64,000 nt of DNA from Niabella sp. (GCA_027493055.1 JAPUDO010000076.1:124001-188000), one strand, 5' to 3'; counted from the first letter of the stretch, positions 41,528 through 52,255 are shown. The notes: generated from the sequence alone by a model not told the origin. Program-made: numbers and translations.

Positions 41528-44500
41528 TTGAAAAATTTTTATTATTTGAACCGGGTAGCAAGTAAAATCTTAAGAATTGTTTTGTGGATCATTGCAGGCA
41601 TTGTTATGCTTGTTATCCTTGCGGCGGTATCACTCACTATACCGGCCGTTCAAAACCTTGTAAAAAATAAGGTAGTTTCTTATTTAAAAAAGAAAACAGA
41701 TACCGAGATCAGCCTGGAACGCATACGCATCAGCTTTCCTACCGGCCTTCAGTTAGATAAATTTTTTATAGCAGACAAAAAGAAAGATACTTTATTATAT
41801 GCCGGCAAACTGGCAGTACAGCTGGATATGCTGGGACTGATAAGAAACAGGATTGCAGTTAATGACATACAGCTTCAAAAAGTATATGCCAATGTACACC
41901 GGCTTAACCCGGATACGGTTTTTAATTACCAGTTTCTGGTGGACGCTTTTGTTTCGGCAGATAAAGCACCGGAGAAAACACCTAAAGATTCTACGGCACC
42001 TCTTCAGCTAAAGTTAGACAAGATTGGCTTTGACAATATCAGGATAAATTTTAAAGATGATGTGGCGGGAAATGACGCGGGAGTATCCCTGGGTGTGCTA
42101 AATGCCCGGGTAAATGAGTTTAACCTGGAGCAGATGCGGTATGTGCTGGACAAACTGGAACTTAAAAATACACAGCTCCATTATTTCCAGAACAAACCCC
42201 TGACCGTTTTACAGCAGAAAGCTGATGAAGCGATTGACGAGACGGAAGCAGCATCGGGAGGCAAGCTGCCTTTGATCGAAGTAAAAAACTTTGCCTTTAA
42301 TGATATTGACCTGAAATACGATGACCGTCTTTCTGATACCCGCGCTTTTACCTTTTTAAAAACCTTCCTGCTAAAGGACCTGCTGATAGACCTTACGCAT
42401 GGCAAATATCAGACAAGCAACGGTGAGCTGAGCAATTCGGTTATAGATTTTGCCTACAGGCCTACCCCTGCCAATGAAGAAGCACTCCAAAAAGCGGCAG
42501 ACAGCACACAGGAATCTTCTTTCAGCCTTTACCTGGATAAAATTGTCTTATCCGGTAATCATATCAAATATGATAATCTTTCCGCTCCCCGTGAAAAGCA
42601 GGGAATGGACTTCAATCATCTTAATATAAAAAATCTGGGTATTTCGGGGAAAGATATTGCTATTGACAGTGCCGGCATCAAAGCTACTATCAATGGCGGT
42701 AAATTACAGGACACCTGCGGTTTTGTGCTGAACGAATTAAAGGGGAAAGTTATTTATGATGATCAACAGATCAGCGTAGAAGATCTCTTGATAAAAACAC
42801 CCAACACGCTTATTGATAATAATACGCTTGTAACTTACAGTTCCCAGGGCGACCTGTCCAAACATCCTGAAAAAGTGAACGTAAACTTAAGATTCAACAA
42901 TTCCGTATTGGGCCTTGCTGACGCCTGGTATTTTGTACCCTCACTTCCTGCCGGATACCGCAACCAACGCTTAAATATGGCAGCTAATATTAATGGCCGG
43001 TTAAATGATATTAATATCAGCAAATTACAGCTAAACGGCATGCGCAATACTAATATTGATATTGCCGGCACTATCAAAGGCTTGCCGGACATGGACAAAG
43101 CCTTTTTCAATCTTAACATCGGAAAGTTCACTACCTCAAAATCCGACCTCAATGCACTTTTACCTAAAGGCACTTTACCTGATAATATAGAGCTGCCAAA
43201 CCAGATAGCTGCCAGCGGAAAGTTCACGGGCAGCATAAAAAAATTCAATACAAACCTGGACGTAAGAACGGATATGGGATCGGCTAAGATCAATGCCGCT
43301 ATGGGAGGATCTTCCAAAAATCCATCTTATATGGCTAAGGTGGATCTTAATAAATTCAATGTAGGCCGCTTATTAAAAAGAACAGACGTAGGCACCGTTA
43401 GCCTGTACGTAGATGTGACCGGCTCCGGTACAACAGCTCAAACAGCCAATGCTACGGTTAAAGGAACTGTTTACAGCGCTTACTATAATGAATATAACTA
43501 TCATGATATTAAGCTCGATGGCAGGTATGCTAAACAGGCGCTCCAGCTGCAGGCAGCCAGCACTGACTCCAACCTGCATTTTAACCTGACTGCTAATATG
43601 AATATGGGAGGTAAATATCCTTCTTTAAAGGGCAGTGCAGACTTGAAACAGGTAGACCTGCAAAAGCTGAACTTCAGTACTGACGAGCTGAAAATAGCAG
43701 GAGTGGCCGATCTTGATTTTCCAACAGTAGATCCTGACTATTTAAACGGCACTGCCTTTATTTCAAGCTTACAGGTAGCTACCGGTGGTAAGGTGATTAA
43801 TGTAGATACCATATCTCTTCATGCACTGTCAACCGCTGATGAAAACAGCTTGCAGCTCAGATCAGAGATCATCAGCGCTGATCTGAACGGGAAATACCAG
43901 CTTACCCGGTTAGGCCAGGCCTTCATTAATGAAATAAATAAATACTACGCGTTTGCTCCTGTAGAAAAAATAACACCGCAAAGAATGAATTTTAACGTAG
44001 TGGTACATGAGTCAAAACTCCTGAAGGAATTTGTGCCCTCGCTTACTACTTTTGCAACATCCACACTTAGCGGCACCATCAATACGGAAGCAGACAGCCT
44101 TATTATTAATGCCCGCTTTCCGCATATTATTTATGACAGCTTCGATATAAAAAATACAACGCTTAATATTAATAACAATGACAGCGCCATGCTGGCTTAT
44201 GCCCTGGATATAAAAAGCATTCAAAGCCCTTCTGTTAATTTATACAACTCGGCTATAAATGGCAGCGCCGCCAACAATATATTGGGTGTGAATATATTTT
44301 TAAAGGATAGCAAAAACCAGGATAAATACATGATAGGGGGCAACTTTAAAGCAGATAATCAAACCTACCAGTTTTCATTAGATCCTCAAAAGCTTTTATT
44401 AAATTATGATAAATGGCAGGTTGCTCCTGATAACCTGATACAGTACGGCAAGGCCGGTATTTATGTAAGAAATTTTGATATCCGCAGCAACGGGCAATCC

Positions 44501-46570
44501 TTAGCTGTCAATAGCGCTTCAACAGCGCCCAACTCCCCTATAAAAGTTGCGTTTAATAATTTCCGGCTTGAAACGCTCACCCGTTATGCAGAACAGGACA
44601 CTTCGCTGGTAGGCGGGGCTTTAAACGGAACAGTAGATGTAACCAACCTTACAGAGACCCCGGGGTTTGAAGCCGACCTTACTATAAATAAATTGCGTTA
44701 TCAGAAAGATGAATTAGGGGATGTAAAAATACTGGCGGACAACCATACCAAAGAGGCCTATAAAGTGGATGTTACTTTAAGCGGCCTGCATGACGTAAGA
44801 GCTAATGGCTATTATTATACTACCGGCAAGGGCGCCCTTGATATGACGTTGAACATTAATAAAATTGATCTTAAATATATTGAAAGTGTAACCGGCGGAC
44901 AGATAAAAAATGGTACCGGCATTATAACCGGACAGTTGACAGCCAAAGGTCCTCTGACGGCGCCTAAAATACTGGGAGGGATCAGTTTTAAAGACGCAGG
45001 GTTGAACGTGGCTACGCTTAATTCCTATTTCAGGTTAAATAATGAAACTATTGCGTTTACCGACAATGGAATCAGGTTTAATAATTTCACTTTGCGCGAC
45101 TCTGCCAATCAGGCATTGATACTGAACGGGCTGATTAAAACAACTGACTATACAAATTTTGGATTTGCCCTGAGGCTGAGGGCTAATAATTTCAGGGCGC
45201 TTAATTCTACTGCTGCTGACAATGAATTATTCTACGGAAAAGTTTATCTCACAGTCAACGCAAATATAGGCGGCGACATCAATAAGCCGGAAGTAACCGG
45301 CTCCCTGCGTATCAATAAGGACACCCGCTTCTTTTTTGTAATACCCGACAACGACCCCGGCGTAGTGAGCCAGGAAGGAATTGTAGAGTTTGTAGATATG
45401 GATGCGCCACCTGAAAACGGCCGCCAGGCCCTTAACGTAGATAGTCTTACCCGCGCTCCGCTGAAAGGCATTAATCTTTCTATGGATCTGCAAACCGAAA
45501 AAGAAGCAGAAATAACCGTAGTAGTTGATCCGGCTAACGGTGATGCACTTCTAGTAAAAGGCGAAGCAGAGCTGAACCTGACCATGGACCCAAGCGGAAA
45601 AATGTCCATGACAGGCCGCTATCTTATTTCTGATGGTAGCTATAACCTGTCCATTGGAGGACTGGCCAAAAGAAAATTCCAGCTGCAACAGGGAAGCTAT
45701 ATACAATGGACCGGCGCTCCCACAGAAGCGAATATTGATTTAACAGCGGTTTATAACGTAACCACATCTGCCCTTGATCTTATAGCAGACCAGGTTACAA
45801 CGGCTGATGAAAGCGCTCAAACCATGTACAGGCAAAAGCTGCCGTTTATTGTGTATCTGAAAATGACAGAGCAGCTGCTGAAACCCAGGATCTCTTTTGA
45901 GATCACTATGCCTGAAAATGAAAAGAATGCCTTTGGAGGTATTGTAAACGCACGGCTGATGCAGGTAAACAGCAATGAAAGTGAACTGAACAAACAGGTA
46001 TTTGCTTTACTGGCGCTCAACCGCTTTATATCAGAAAATCCTTTTGAAAGCCTGGCTGGCGGCACCTCCCCCGAAATGCTGGCGAGGCAAAGCGTGAGCC
46101 GCCTGCTTACCCAGCAACTTAATAACCTGGCATCCGATCTGATCAAAGGGGTAGACGTTTCTTTCGACCTTACCTCGCAGGACGATTACAGTACAGGCGC
46201 CCAGGAAACCCGCACCGATCTTAACGTAGCGCTTTCCAAACGCCTCCTAAATGACCGCCTCACCATCACTGTAGGCAGCGATTTTTCCCTGGAAGGCTCA
46301 CGTACCAATAACAGGAACGGTGCTAATATAGCCGGCAATGTAAATATAGAATATATGCTCTCCCGAGATGGCAGGTACAGATTAAGAGCTTACAGGCGTA
46401 ACCAGTCGGATATGGTAATTGAAGGACAGATCATTGAAACTGGTTTAGGATTTGCAATGGTAGTTGATTATAACCGGTTCAGGGAAATATTCAGGAGCCT
46501 GAAAAGCCAGGAGCGCATTAGAAAGGAATGGGAGGAAAGACGCAGGCAAAGAGAAGCGGCACCTGAATAG
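41528..46570 (+). CDS. tamB: Translocation/assembly module protein TamB (DUF490), TTG start
   Basis: 1680 residues. The N-terminus is a membrane anchor (KILRIVLWIIAGIVMLVILA), followed by an AsmA-like beginning (VVSYLKKKTDTEISLERIRI) and a very long beta-taco region. The C-terminal TamB/DUF490 domain (about 1300-1620) has LKGINLSMDLQTEKEAEITV, MTGRYLISDGSYNLSIGGLA and ENPFESLAGGTSPEMLARQS. No ATG is available near the frame start: upstream codons reach a stop at 41486. So TTG at 41528 (MKNFYYLNRVA) is the likely start. TamB is an inner-membrane-anchored protein that bridges to the outer membrane, working with TamA/TamL or transporting lipids. TamL follows 57 bp downstream. Confidence 0.93.
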   Translation: MKNFYYLNRVASKILRIVLWIIAGIVMLVILAAVSLTIPAVQNLVKNKVVSYLKKKTDTEISLERIRISFPTGLQLDKFFIADKKKDTLLYAGKLAVQLDMLGLIRNRIAVNDIQLQKVYANVHRLNPDTVFNYQFLVDAFVSADKAPEKTPKDSTAPLQLKLDKIGFDNIRINFKDDVAGNDAGVSLGVLNARVNEFNLEQMRYVLDKLELKNTQLHYFQNKPLTVLQQKADEAIDETEAASGGKLPLIEVKNFAFNDIDLKYDDRLSDTRAFTFLKTFLLKDLLIDLTHGKYQTSNGELSNSVIDFAYRPTPANEEALQKAADSTQESSFSLYLDKIVLSGNHIKYDNLSAPREKQGMDFNHLNIKNLGISGKDIAIDSAGIKATINGGKLQDTCGFVLNELKGKVIYDDQQISVEDLLIKTPNTLIDNNTLVTYSSQGDLSKHPEKVNVNLRFNNSVLGLADAWYFVPSLPAGYRNQRLNMAANINGRLNDINISKLQLNGMRNTNIDIAGTIKGLPDMDKAFFNLNIGKFTTSKSDLNALLPKGTLPDNIELPNQIAASGKFTGSIKKFNTNLDVRTDMGSAKINAAMGGSSKNPSYMAKVDLNKFNVGRLLKRTDVGTVSLYVDVTGSGTTAQTANATVKGTVYSAYYNEYNYHDIKLDGRYAKQALQLQAASTDSNLHFNLTANMNMGGKYPSLKGSADLKQVDLQKLNFSTDELKIAGVADLDFPTVDPDYLNGTAFISSLQVATGGKVINVDTISLHALSTADENSLQLRSEIISADLNGKYQLTRLGQAFINEINKYYAFAPVEKITPQRMNFNVVVHESKLLKEFVPSLTTFATSTLSGTINTEADSLIINARFPHIIYDSFDIKNTTLNINNNDSAMLAYALDIKSIQSPSVNLYNSAINGSAANNILGVNIFLKDSKNQDKYMIGGNFKADNQTYQFSLDPQKLLLNYDKWQVAPDNLIQYGKAGIYVRNFDIRSNGQSLAVNSASTAPNSPIKVAFNNFRLETLTRYAEQDTSLVGGALNGTVDVTNLTETPGFEADLTINKLRYQKDELGDVKILADNHTKEAYKVDVTLSGLHDVRANGYYYTTGKGALDMTLNINKIDLKYIESVTGGQIKNGTGIITGQLTAKGPLTAPKILGGISFKDAGLNVATLNSYFRLNNETIAFTDNGIRFNNFTLRDSANQALILNGLIKTTDYTNFGFALRLRANNFRALNSTAADNELFYGKVYLTVNANIGGDINKPEVTGSLRINKDTRFFFVIPDNDPGVVSQEGIVEFVDMDAPPENGRQALNVDSLTRAPLKGINLSMDLQTEKEAEITVVVDPANGDALLVKGEAELNLTMDPSGKMSMTGRYLISDGSYNLSIGGLAKRKFQLQQGSYIQWTGAPTEANIDLTAVYNVTTSALDLIADQVTTADESAQTMYRQKLPFIVYLKMTEQLLKPRISFEITMPENEKNAFGGIVNARLMQVNSNESELNKQVFALLALNRFISENPFESLAGGTSPEMLARQSVSRLLTQQLNNLASDLIKGVDVSFDLTSQDDYSTGAQETRTDLNVALSKRLLNDRLTITVGSDFSLEGSRTNNRNGANIAGNVNIEYMLSRDGRYRLRAYRRNQSDMVIEGQIIETGLGFAMVVDYNRFREIFRSLKSQERIRKEWEERRRQREAAPE

Positions 46571-46627
46571 GCCTTAAAAAACAGGCAATTTTAAAAGACA
46601 CCGGTTACTAAGGGAACCCGGTATATT

Positions 46628-48937
46628 ATGACAAAAAGAATAATGCGTACTATTTATAGCATATCATTTTTATTAGCAGCAGCAATCACTATAAGTTCCT
46701 GCAGTGGCGTAAAGCACCTGAAGGAAGGCCAGGTATTGTACACCGGCGCCGAGGTCAGGATCAATCCTGACAGCGCAAAGAAAGTACCCGGAGAAAAAAC
46801 GCTTAAAAGTTCTTTGGAAGCAATGACCAGGCCCGAGCCTAATAAAAAAATACTGGGCATGCGGTATAAGCTGTTTTTTTATAACCTGGCAGGAGAACCT
46901 AAAAAACCTAAGGGCCTGAGGAACTGGATGCGTACTAAACTGGGTGAGCCACCAGTGCTCATGAGCGACCTTAAGTTGCAAAACAATATCAATGTGCTGC
47001 AAAGTCACCTCATCAGCAAAGGCTATCTGCAGGCTGCTGTAACCGGTGAAGCACAGGTAAAAGGTAAAACCGGGAAAGCGGTTTATACCGCCCTCACCAA
47101 AGACCGCTATACGCTCAATGAAATAAAGTTCCCGCCCGAACCTACTGCATTAGATAATATTATACGGCGTGGAGCGGTAAATACATTGCTTAAAAAAGGC
47201 AGCTATTACGATATTGATGTATTTACGGCCGAAAGGGAACGTATAGACAACGATCTGAAAGAAAAAGGTTACTTCTTTTTTAATCCCGATTTTTTACTGA
47301 TGCAGGTGGATAGCACCATTGGCAATCACCAGGCTAATGTAAGGGTAAAAATAAAAGACCTCACACCCATAGAAGGATTAAAGCCTTACCGGATCAACGA
47401 TATAAATATTTATCCTAACTATAATATCCGCAGGGATTCGGCCATTCGCCTGTCCAAACCTGTCGTTCATAACGATTTTAATATCTACGACCGTACCAAT
47501 ACTTATAAGCCGGCACTATTTGATCGTTTGATATTTTTTCAGAAAGATGAGCTGTACAACCGCAGCGATCATAGCCTCAGCTTAAACCGGCTCGTAAATA
47601 TCGGTACTTTCAGGTTTGTTAAAGCGGAGTTCCGCCCTATTGATACCCTGGAAAGTGATTTGCTGGATGCCAACTTCTATCTTACTCCGCAGAAAAAAAG
47701 ATCTATGTCCTTACAGGTTACGGGAACCAGCAAGTCCAATAACTTTGTTGGCTCTGAGTTAAAACTGTCCAATACCAATCGCAACCTGTTCCGGGGAGCA
47801 GAACAATTAACCACCAGCCTTGCTGCCGGTTTTGAAACCCAGGTAAGCGGCGCCAAAACCAATTCTTACTCATTGAGCGCAAGCGCCCGTTTAACATTTC
47901 CACGTATTATTGCCCCTATTCATTTTAAGAGCGCCAGCAATTTTGTACCTAAAACCAATATTACCCTGGGTGGCCAGCTTCTTAACAGAGCCCTGTATTT
48001 CACGATGCTCTCCGGCAACGTTGAATATGGCTATAACTGGAAAGGAAATCAATACGTAGATCACAATCTTAATCCCTTTGCTGTTACTTATGTCCGCACA
48101 TTAAAAACATCAGACAGCCTGCAAAAGCTATTGGCCCAGGTGCCCAGCCTTCGCGGAAACTATGAGAACCAGTTTATATTCAGCACCAATTATAACTTCA
48201 CCTATAATAACCAATTCCAGGATAAACAGCGTAATAATATCTACTTTCATGGATCTGTAGAAACAGCAGGTAATCTTGTCAATGCTTTTTTAAAGAAAAA
48301 TACAGCAGGACAAAAAACATTATTCAATACAACGGTAAACCAGTTTATACGGCTTGAAGCCGATTTCCGGAATTTTTATAAAGTAAATCCCGGGCTGGTG
48401 CTGGCAGGAAGAGCCAATATAGGTTATGGTATTCCTTATGGCAACAGCAGCGTATTGCCTTATGTGCGCCAGTTTTTTGCAGGCGGCAGTAATGATATAA
48501 GGGCTTTCAGGGCAAGATCTTTAGGACCGGGTAGTTATAATTATGAGATCAAACCCGACTCCAGCCGCTTTTTTGCAGACCAGGGCGGCGACATTAAAAT
48601 GATGGTGAACGGCGAGCTGAGAGCCAAACTGTTTAGTGTGATACATGGCGCTGTATTTATAGATGCAGGTAATATCTGGACCTCTAAGGCCGATACTTCG
48701 AGAGCGGGCAGCCAGTTTAAATTATCCAACGCCTTTAACCAGTTTGCAGTTGGCGGCGGGATTGGCTTACGCGTAGACGCTACGATCTTTGTGATACGGT
48801 TTGACCTGGCCACACCACTTCGCAAACCCTGGCTGCCTGCAGGCCAGCGCTGGGTATTCAGCGATATGAACTTTGGAGATCCCAGCTGGCGTAAACAAAA
48901 TCTTATCCTGAACATCGGTATCGGCTATCCGTTCTAA
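46628..48937 (+). CDS. tamL: TamL/BamA-family outer-membrane assembly lipoprotein
   Basis: 769 residues. MTKRIMRTIYSISFLLAAAI leads to TISSCSG, an SPII lipobox (Cys near 25). In Bacteroidota the TamA homologue is a lipoprotein called TamL. POTRA-like units (about 60-330, YDIDVFTAERERIDNDLKEK, SLNRLVNIGTFRFVKAEFRP) precede a 16-stranded Omp85 barrel. The barrel ends in PFLRKPWLPAG-like region (PLRKPWLPAGQRWVFSDMNF) and NLILNIGIGYPF, with an aromatic terminus. The Omp85 L6-type segment is FAGGSNDIRAFRARSLGPGS (about 620). It is cotranscribed with tamB. Confidence 0.93.
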   Translation: MTKRIMRTIYSISFLLAAAITISSCSGVKHLKEGQVLYTGAEVRINPDSAKKVPGEKTLKSSLEAMTRPEPNKKILGMRYKLFFYNLAGEPKKPKGLRNWMRTKLGEPPVLMSDLKLQNNINVLQSHLISKGYLQAAVTGEAQVKGKTGKAVYTALTKDRYTLNEIKFPPEPTALDNIIRRGAVNTLLKKGSYYDIDVFTAERERIDNDLKEKGYFFFNPDFLLMQVDSTIGNHQANVRVKIKDLTPIEGLKPYRINDINIYPNYNIRRDSAIRLSKPVVHNDFNIYDRTNTYKPALFDRLIFFQKDELYNRSDHSLSLNRLVNIGTFRFVKAEFRPIDTLESDLLDANFYLTPQKKRSMSLQVTGTSKSNNFVGSELKLSNTNRNLFRGAEQLTTSLAAGFETQVSGAKTNSYSLSASARLTFPRIIAPIHFKSASNFVPKTNITLGGQLLNRALYFTMLSGNVEYGYNWKGNQYVDHNLNPFAVTYVRTLKTSDSLQKLLAQVPSLRGNYENQFIFSTNYNFTYNNQFQDKQRNNIYFHGSVETAGNLVNAFLKKNTAGQKTLFNTTVNQFIRLEADFRNFYKVNPGLVLAGRANIGYGIPYGNSSVLPYVRQFFAGGSNDIRAFRARSLGPGSYNYEIKPDSSRFFADQGGDIKMMVNGELRAKLFSVIHGAVFIDAGNIWTSKADTSRAGSQFKLSNAFNQFAVGGGIGLRVDATIFVIRFDLATPLRKPWLPAGQRWVFSDMNFGDPSWRKQNLILNIGIGYPF

Positions 48938-48976
48938 AGTATTAACTGGCACAATATTTTATGGAGGGTTACTATA

Positions 48977-49945
48977 ATGATTATATTAAAAAAAATAAAA
49001 GGTTTCTTTAAAAATTTATGGCAGCTCCTGGTGGCATCAGGAAAAGGCTTTGCCGAAGATAAAATACCCAAATTAAGCTCTTCGCTGGCTTACTGCACCA
49101 TATTCTCTATGGCGCCTTTGTTAACTATTGTAATTGCTTCGGCAAGCCTTATATATAAGAAAGAAATCATAGAAGGAAAAGTTTTTGAGTATGTAAGTGA
49201 GTTTACAGATGATAGCAATATTGCTTTACAGATCCAGAATATTGTTTCACAGGCAAGCCTCAGCAATAAAACATCGTTTGCCCTTATTATCGGAATTATA
49301 TCACTTATTATAGGTGCTACAGCCGTGTTCCTTGAGATACAGGACAGCATTAATACCATCTGGAAAGTAAAAGCAAAGCCCCGTAAAGGTATTGCAGGAT
49401 TACTGACCAACAGGTTAAAATCTTTTTCCCTGATCATTTCTCTTGGGTTTCTGTTGCTGGTATCGCTAATCCTGAATAATATTTTAGGGAGTGTGCAAAC
49501 CAGGTTCCAGGACCTTATTCCTCTACAGTCAGGATGGTTATTTTTTATTTTAAACAATGTGCTCACCTTTGCCGTTATCACCTTTTTATTTGCCGTTATT
49601 TTTAAAGTACTTCCTGATGTGATCATTAAATGGAAACCGGCTTTTGTTGGCGCGGCGTTCACAACGCTGCTGTTTGCTATTGGTAAATTCCTGATAGACT
49701 TATACATTACCAAAGCCAATCCCGGTGCGGTGTTTGGCGCAGCCGGCACACTTATTATTATTTTGCTTTGGGTATATTACACCTCTTTTATATTATACTT
49801 TGGTGCAGAGTTTACACAGGCTTATGCCGAAAAATTCAGTGAAAAGATCAGGCCTTCCAAATACGCAGTATTCCTTCATATTACTGCCGAAGAGGTACAT
49901 GTAAATGAGCTGCCTCCGCAACATCCGGAATACACAAAACAATAA
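48977..49945 (+). CDS. YihY/virulence factor BrkB-family inner-membrane protein
   Basis: 322 residues, about six transmembrane helices. It starts MIILKKIKGFFKNLWQLLVA, and carries LSSSLAYCTIFSMAPLLTIV (helix with the family's conserved S-x-A-Y-x-x-x-F-S-x-x-P) and LLWVYYTSFILYFGAEFTQA, a YihY hallmark. The former name RNase BN is wrong for this family. Function is unknown, possibly lipid or envelope related. It is 39 bp behind tamL and probably belongs to the same envelope operon. Confidence 0.93.
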   Translation: MIILKKIKGFFKNLWQLLVASGKGFAEDKIPKLSSSLAYCTIFSMAPLLTIVIASASLIYKKEIIEGKVFEYVSEFTDDSNIALQIQNIVSQASLSNKTSFALIIGIISLIIGATAVFLEIQDSINTIWKVKAKPRKGIAGLLTNRLKSFSLIISLGFLLLVSLILNNILGSVQTRFQDLIPLQSGWLFFILNNVLTFAVITFLFAVIFKVLPDVIIKWKPAFVGAAFTTLLFAIGKFLIDLYITKANPGAVFGAAGTLIIILLWVYYTSFILYFGAEFTQAYAEKFSEKIRPSKYAVFLHITAEEVHVNELPPQHPEYTKQ

Positions 49946-50132
49946 CACATATTATCTATAACACGCGCATAAATATTTTTTCGTAATTCCACTCCCTCTC
50001 CTTTGTATTCCTTCCACCCTTTGGGGGAATAAGAAGCAGGCTTGGCGCCGGTCCGAAGAACTCCTAAGAAGAGGGGTGAGGTCTTTCTGCGAAAAAACTC
50101 TATGCTGCCACCATATTAACAACCGAGTTATC
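49946..50132. repeat. Short gap with palindromic repeat debris
   Basis: ACTCCCTCTCC near 49990 and GAGGGGTGAGG near 50072 are partial inverted partners. They are reminiscent of the CCCTCTCC...GGAGAGGG intergenic palindromes common in Bacteroidota. No gene is seen. Confidence 0.3.
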
Positions 50133-50729
50133 ATGAGTACAGAAAAAGAAAAAATGTTATCTGGCAGGCCCTATAAGGCTTTTGACCCGCAGCTTTTTGA
50201 AGAGCGGCAGCACGCCAAAGACGTTAACTACCAGATCAACACCCTTCATCCCTTTAAAGTAGATGAACGGAATGCTTTATTACGAAAACTGCTGGGAAGC
50301 ACCGGCGCTCACTTTCATATAGAGCCGCCTTTTTATTGCGATTACGGATATAATATTTCTGTAGGCGAAAACTTTTATACCAACTACAATTGCATTATTC
50401 TTGATTGTGCGCCGGTTTCAATTGGCGACAATGTATTCCTGGCACCTAATGTATCTGTTTTTACAGCCGGACACCCTTTGCATTATGAGCCCAGGAACGA
50501 AGCTTTTGAATACGCCTTTCCTGTATCTATTGGTAACAATGTATGGATCGGAGGCAGTACGGTCATCAATCCGGGTATAACGATCGGTGATAATACAGTA
50601 ATCGGATCCGGCAGCGTGGTTACTAAAAATATTCCCTCTAATGTAGTGGCGGTGGGCAATCCCTGTAAAGTGATCCGCGCTATTACAGACGAAGACAAGC
50701 TGTATTATTTTAAAGACCTGAAATTTTAA
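50133..50729 (+). CDS. Maltose/galactoside O-acetyltransferase (left-handed beta-helix)
   Basis: 198 residues from the ATG at 50133 (MSTEKEKMLSGRPYKAFDPQ); the 57-bp upstream extension is not protein-like. The N-terminal maltose acetyltransferase domain (about 1-60) precedes the hexapeptide-repeat left-handed helix: IEPPFYCDYGYNISVGENFY, IGDNVFLAPNVSVFTAGHPL, IGNNVWIGGSTVINPGITIG, IGDNTVIGSGSVVTKNIPSN. The catalytic His is in FTAGHPLH (about 110). It transfers acetyl from acetyl-CoA to sugar hydroxyls. It is a stand-alone gene between the YihY gene and the symporter. Confidence 0.95.
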   Translation: MSTEKEKMLSGRPYKAFDPQLFEERQHAKDVNYQINTLHPFKVDERNALLRKLLGSTGAHFHIEPPFYCDYGYNISVGENFYTNYNCIILDCAPVSIGDNVFLAPNVSVFTAGHPLHYEPRNEAFEYAFPVSIGNNVWIGGSTVINPGITIGDNTVIGSGSVVTKNIPSNVVAVGNPCKVIRAITDEDKLYYFKDLKF

Positions 50730-50827
50730 TTGATCTCCAATAGCTAGCCGGAACACCACAACAAAATTTATTTGACTTACCACTAGCTGCTTGATAAATT
50801 TTCACGATATTCAGCAAAATTTTTTGA

Positions 50828-52117
50828 ATGATTGTTGAAGAGTATAACCAGGCCGTACCCGGAAAAAAGAAAAAATTTTACCAGGTACTTTATATCCAGG
50901 TTTTAATGGCCATTATTGTAGGTGTATTACTGGGGTATTTTTATCCCTCTTTGGGAGAGCAAATGAAGCCCCTGGGCGATGGCTTTATCGGGCTTATAAA
51001 AATGATCATTGCACCGGTTATTTTTATAACCATTACAGTAGGCATTGCCTCTATGAGCGATATGAAGAAAGTAGGCCGCGTGGCAGGAAAAGCGTTTATT
51101 TATTTTCTTACTTTTTCTACATTAGCGCTTATACTGGGACTTATTGTAAGTAATATAGTCCAGCCTGGCAAGGGACTAAACATTGATCCGTCCACATTAA
51201 AAGCTTCTTCTATTTCACAATACGTAAACAAAGCGCATGACAGCTCACTGATCAATTTCATTTTTGAGATCATACCCAAAACACTGGTAAGCCCGCTTAC
51301 CGGCGATAATATTTTGCAGGTATTGCTGATCGCTATCCTGTTCGGCATTGCTATTTCCTTAACCATGCCCAAAAGCAAGCTGGTGCTCGACTTTATGGAA
51401 GCGCTGGCGCACCCTGTTTTTAAAATCGTCTCTATTCTCATGAAGCTGGCGCCCATTGGTGCTTTTGGCGCCATTGCCTTTACAATAGGGAAATATGGTA
51501 TTGAATCAATAGGTAACCTGCTGGCCTTGGTAATAACATTTTATACAACTTCACTCTTTTTTGTAATAGTGGTATTAGGGGCCGTGGCAAAGTATAATGG
51601 CTTTTCCATTTTCAAATTCTTAAAATACATAAAAGACGAGCTGCTGCTGGTATTGGGCACCAGCTCCTCCGAAGCGGCCCTGCCTGCCCTTATGCAGAAA
51701 ATGGAAAAGGCTGGTTGCGCCAAATCCATTGTGGGGCTGGTGGTACCTACAGGATATTCTTTTAATCTTGATGGTACTAATATTTATATGACGCTGGCTG
51801 CGTTGTTCATTGCCCAGGCATGTAATATTCATTTACCGTTATCAAGCCAGATCGTATTACTGCTGGTAGCCATGCTAAGCTCCAAAGGCGCGGCAGGCGT
51901 AAGTGGTGCGGGTTTTATTACCTTAGCCGCAACTTTAGCCGTAGTGCCTGAAGTACCCATAGCAGGAATGACGCTGATCCTGGGTATCGACCGTTTTATG
52001 AGCGAGTGCCGTGCCCTGACCAATATGACAGGGAACGCAGTGGCTACAGTAGTTGTAGCCAGGTGGGAAGGGCAACTGGATAAGGAAAAATTACATGCTG
52101 CTCTGAATGCTAAGTAG
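50828..52117 (+). CDS. Dicarboxylate/amino acid:cation symporter (DAACS, DctA/GltP type)
   Basis: 429 residues with eight membrane helices and two re-entrant loops. The first re-entrant loop is [20 protein letters not shown] (serine-rich), and [20 protein letters not shown] carries the NLDGT motif. [20 protein letters not shown] is the second re-entrant loop, followed by [20 protein letters not shown]. These are hallmarks of the glutamate/C4-dicarboxylate Na+ or H+ symporters. The substrate is probably succinate, fumarate, malate or aspartate/glutamate. The stop at 52115-52117 overlaps a word-type hairpin. Confidence 0.96.
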   Translation: MIVEEYNQAVPGKKKKFYQVLYIQVLMAIIVGVLLGYFYPSLGEQMKPLGDGFIGLIKMIIAPVIFITITVGIASMSDMKKVGRVAGKAFIYFLTFSTLALILGLIVSNIVQPGKGLNIDPSTLKASSISQYVNKAHDSSLINFIFEIIPKTLVSPLTGDNILQVLLIAILFGIAISLTMPKSKLVLDFMEALAHPVFKIVSILMKLAPIGAFGAIAFTIGKYGIESIGNLLALVITFYTTSLFFVIVVLGAVAKYNGFSIFKFLKYIKDELLLVLGTSSSEAALPALMQKMEKAGCAKSIVGLVVPTGYSFNLDGTNIYMTLAALFIAQACNIHLPLSSQIVLLLVAMLSSKGAAGVSGAGFITLAATLAVVPEVPIAGMTLILGIDRFMSECRALTNMTGNAVATVVVARWEGQLDKEKLHAALNAK

Positions 52118-52185
52118 TGAGTTATGAGTGATCAGTTATGAGTATGTATCCCCAATTATTCATTATTCATCACTCACTACTCATC
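52112..52185. repeat. Hairpin element with ATGTATCCCC loop at the symporter stop codon
   Basis: AGTAGTGAGTTATG (52113-52126) pairs with CATCACTCACTACT (52168-52181), 13 of 14. ATGTATCCCC (52144-52153) lies in the loop, identical to the element at 32634-32690. The left arm contains the last bases and stop of the symporter gene. It could serve as a terminator. Confidence 0.65.
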
Positions 52186-52255
52186 ACTGCCAACTCACGC
52201 TTAACTTAGCACTAATATCTAAATACTATCGTCTAAATACTAATATCTATACACA

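Noticed and set aside
50076-50132. N-terminal extension of the acetyltransferase gene
   Set aside because: The 19 extra residues are Cys/His-rich and not part of the fold; the ATG at 50133 starts the conserved domain.
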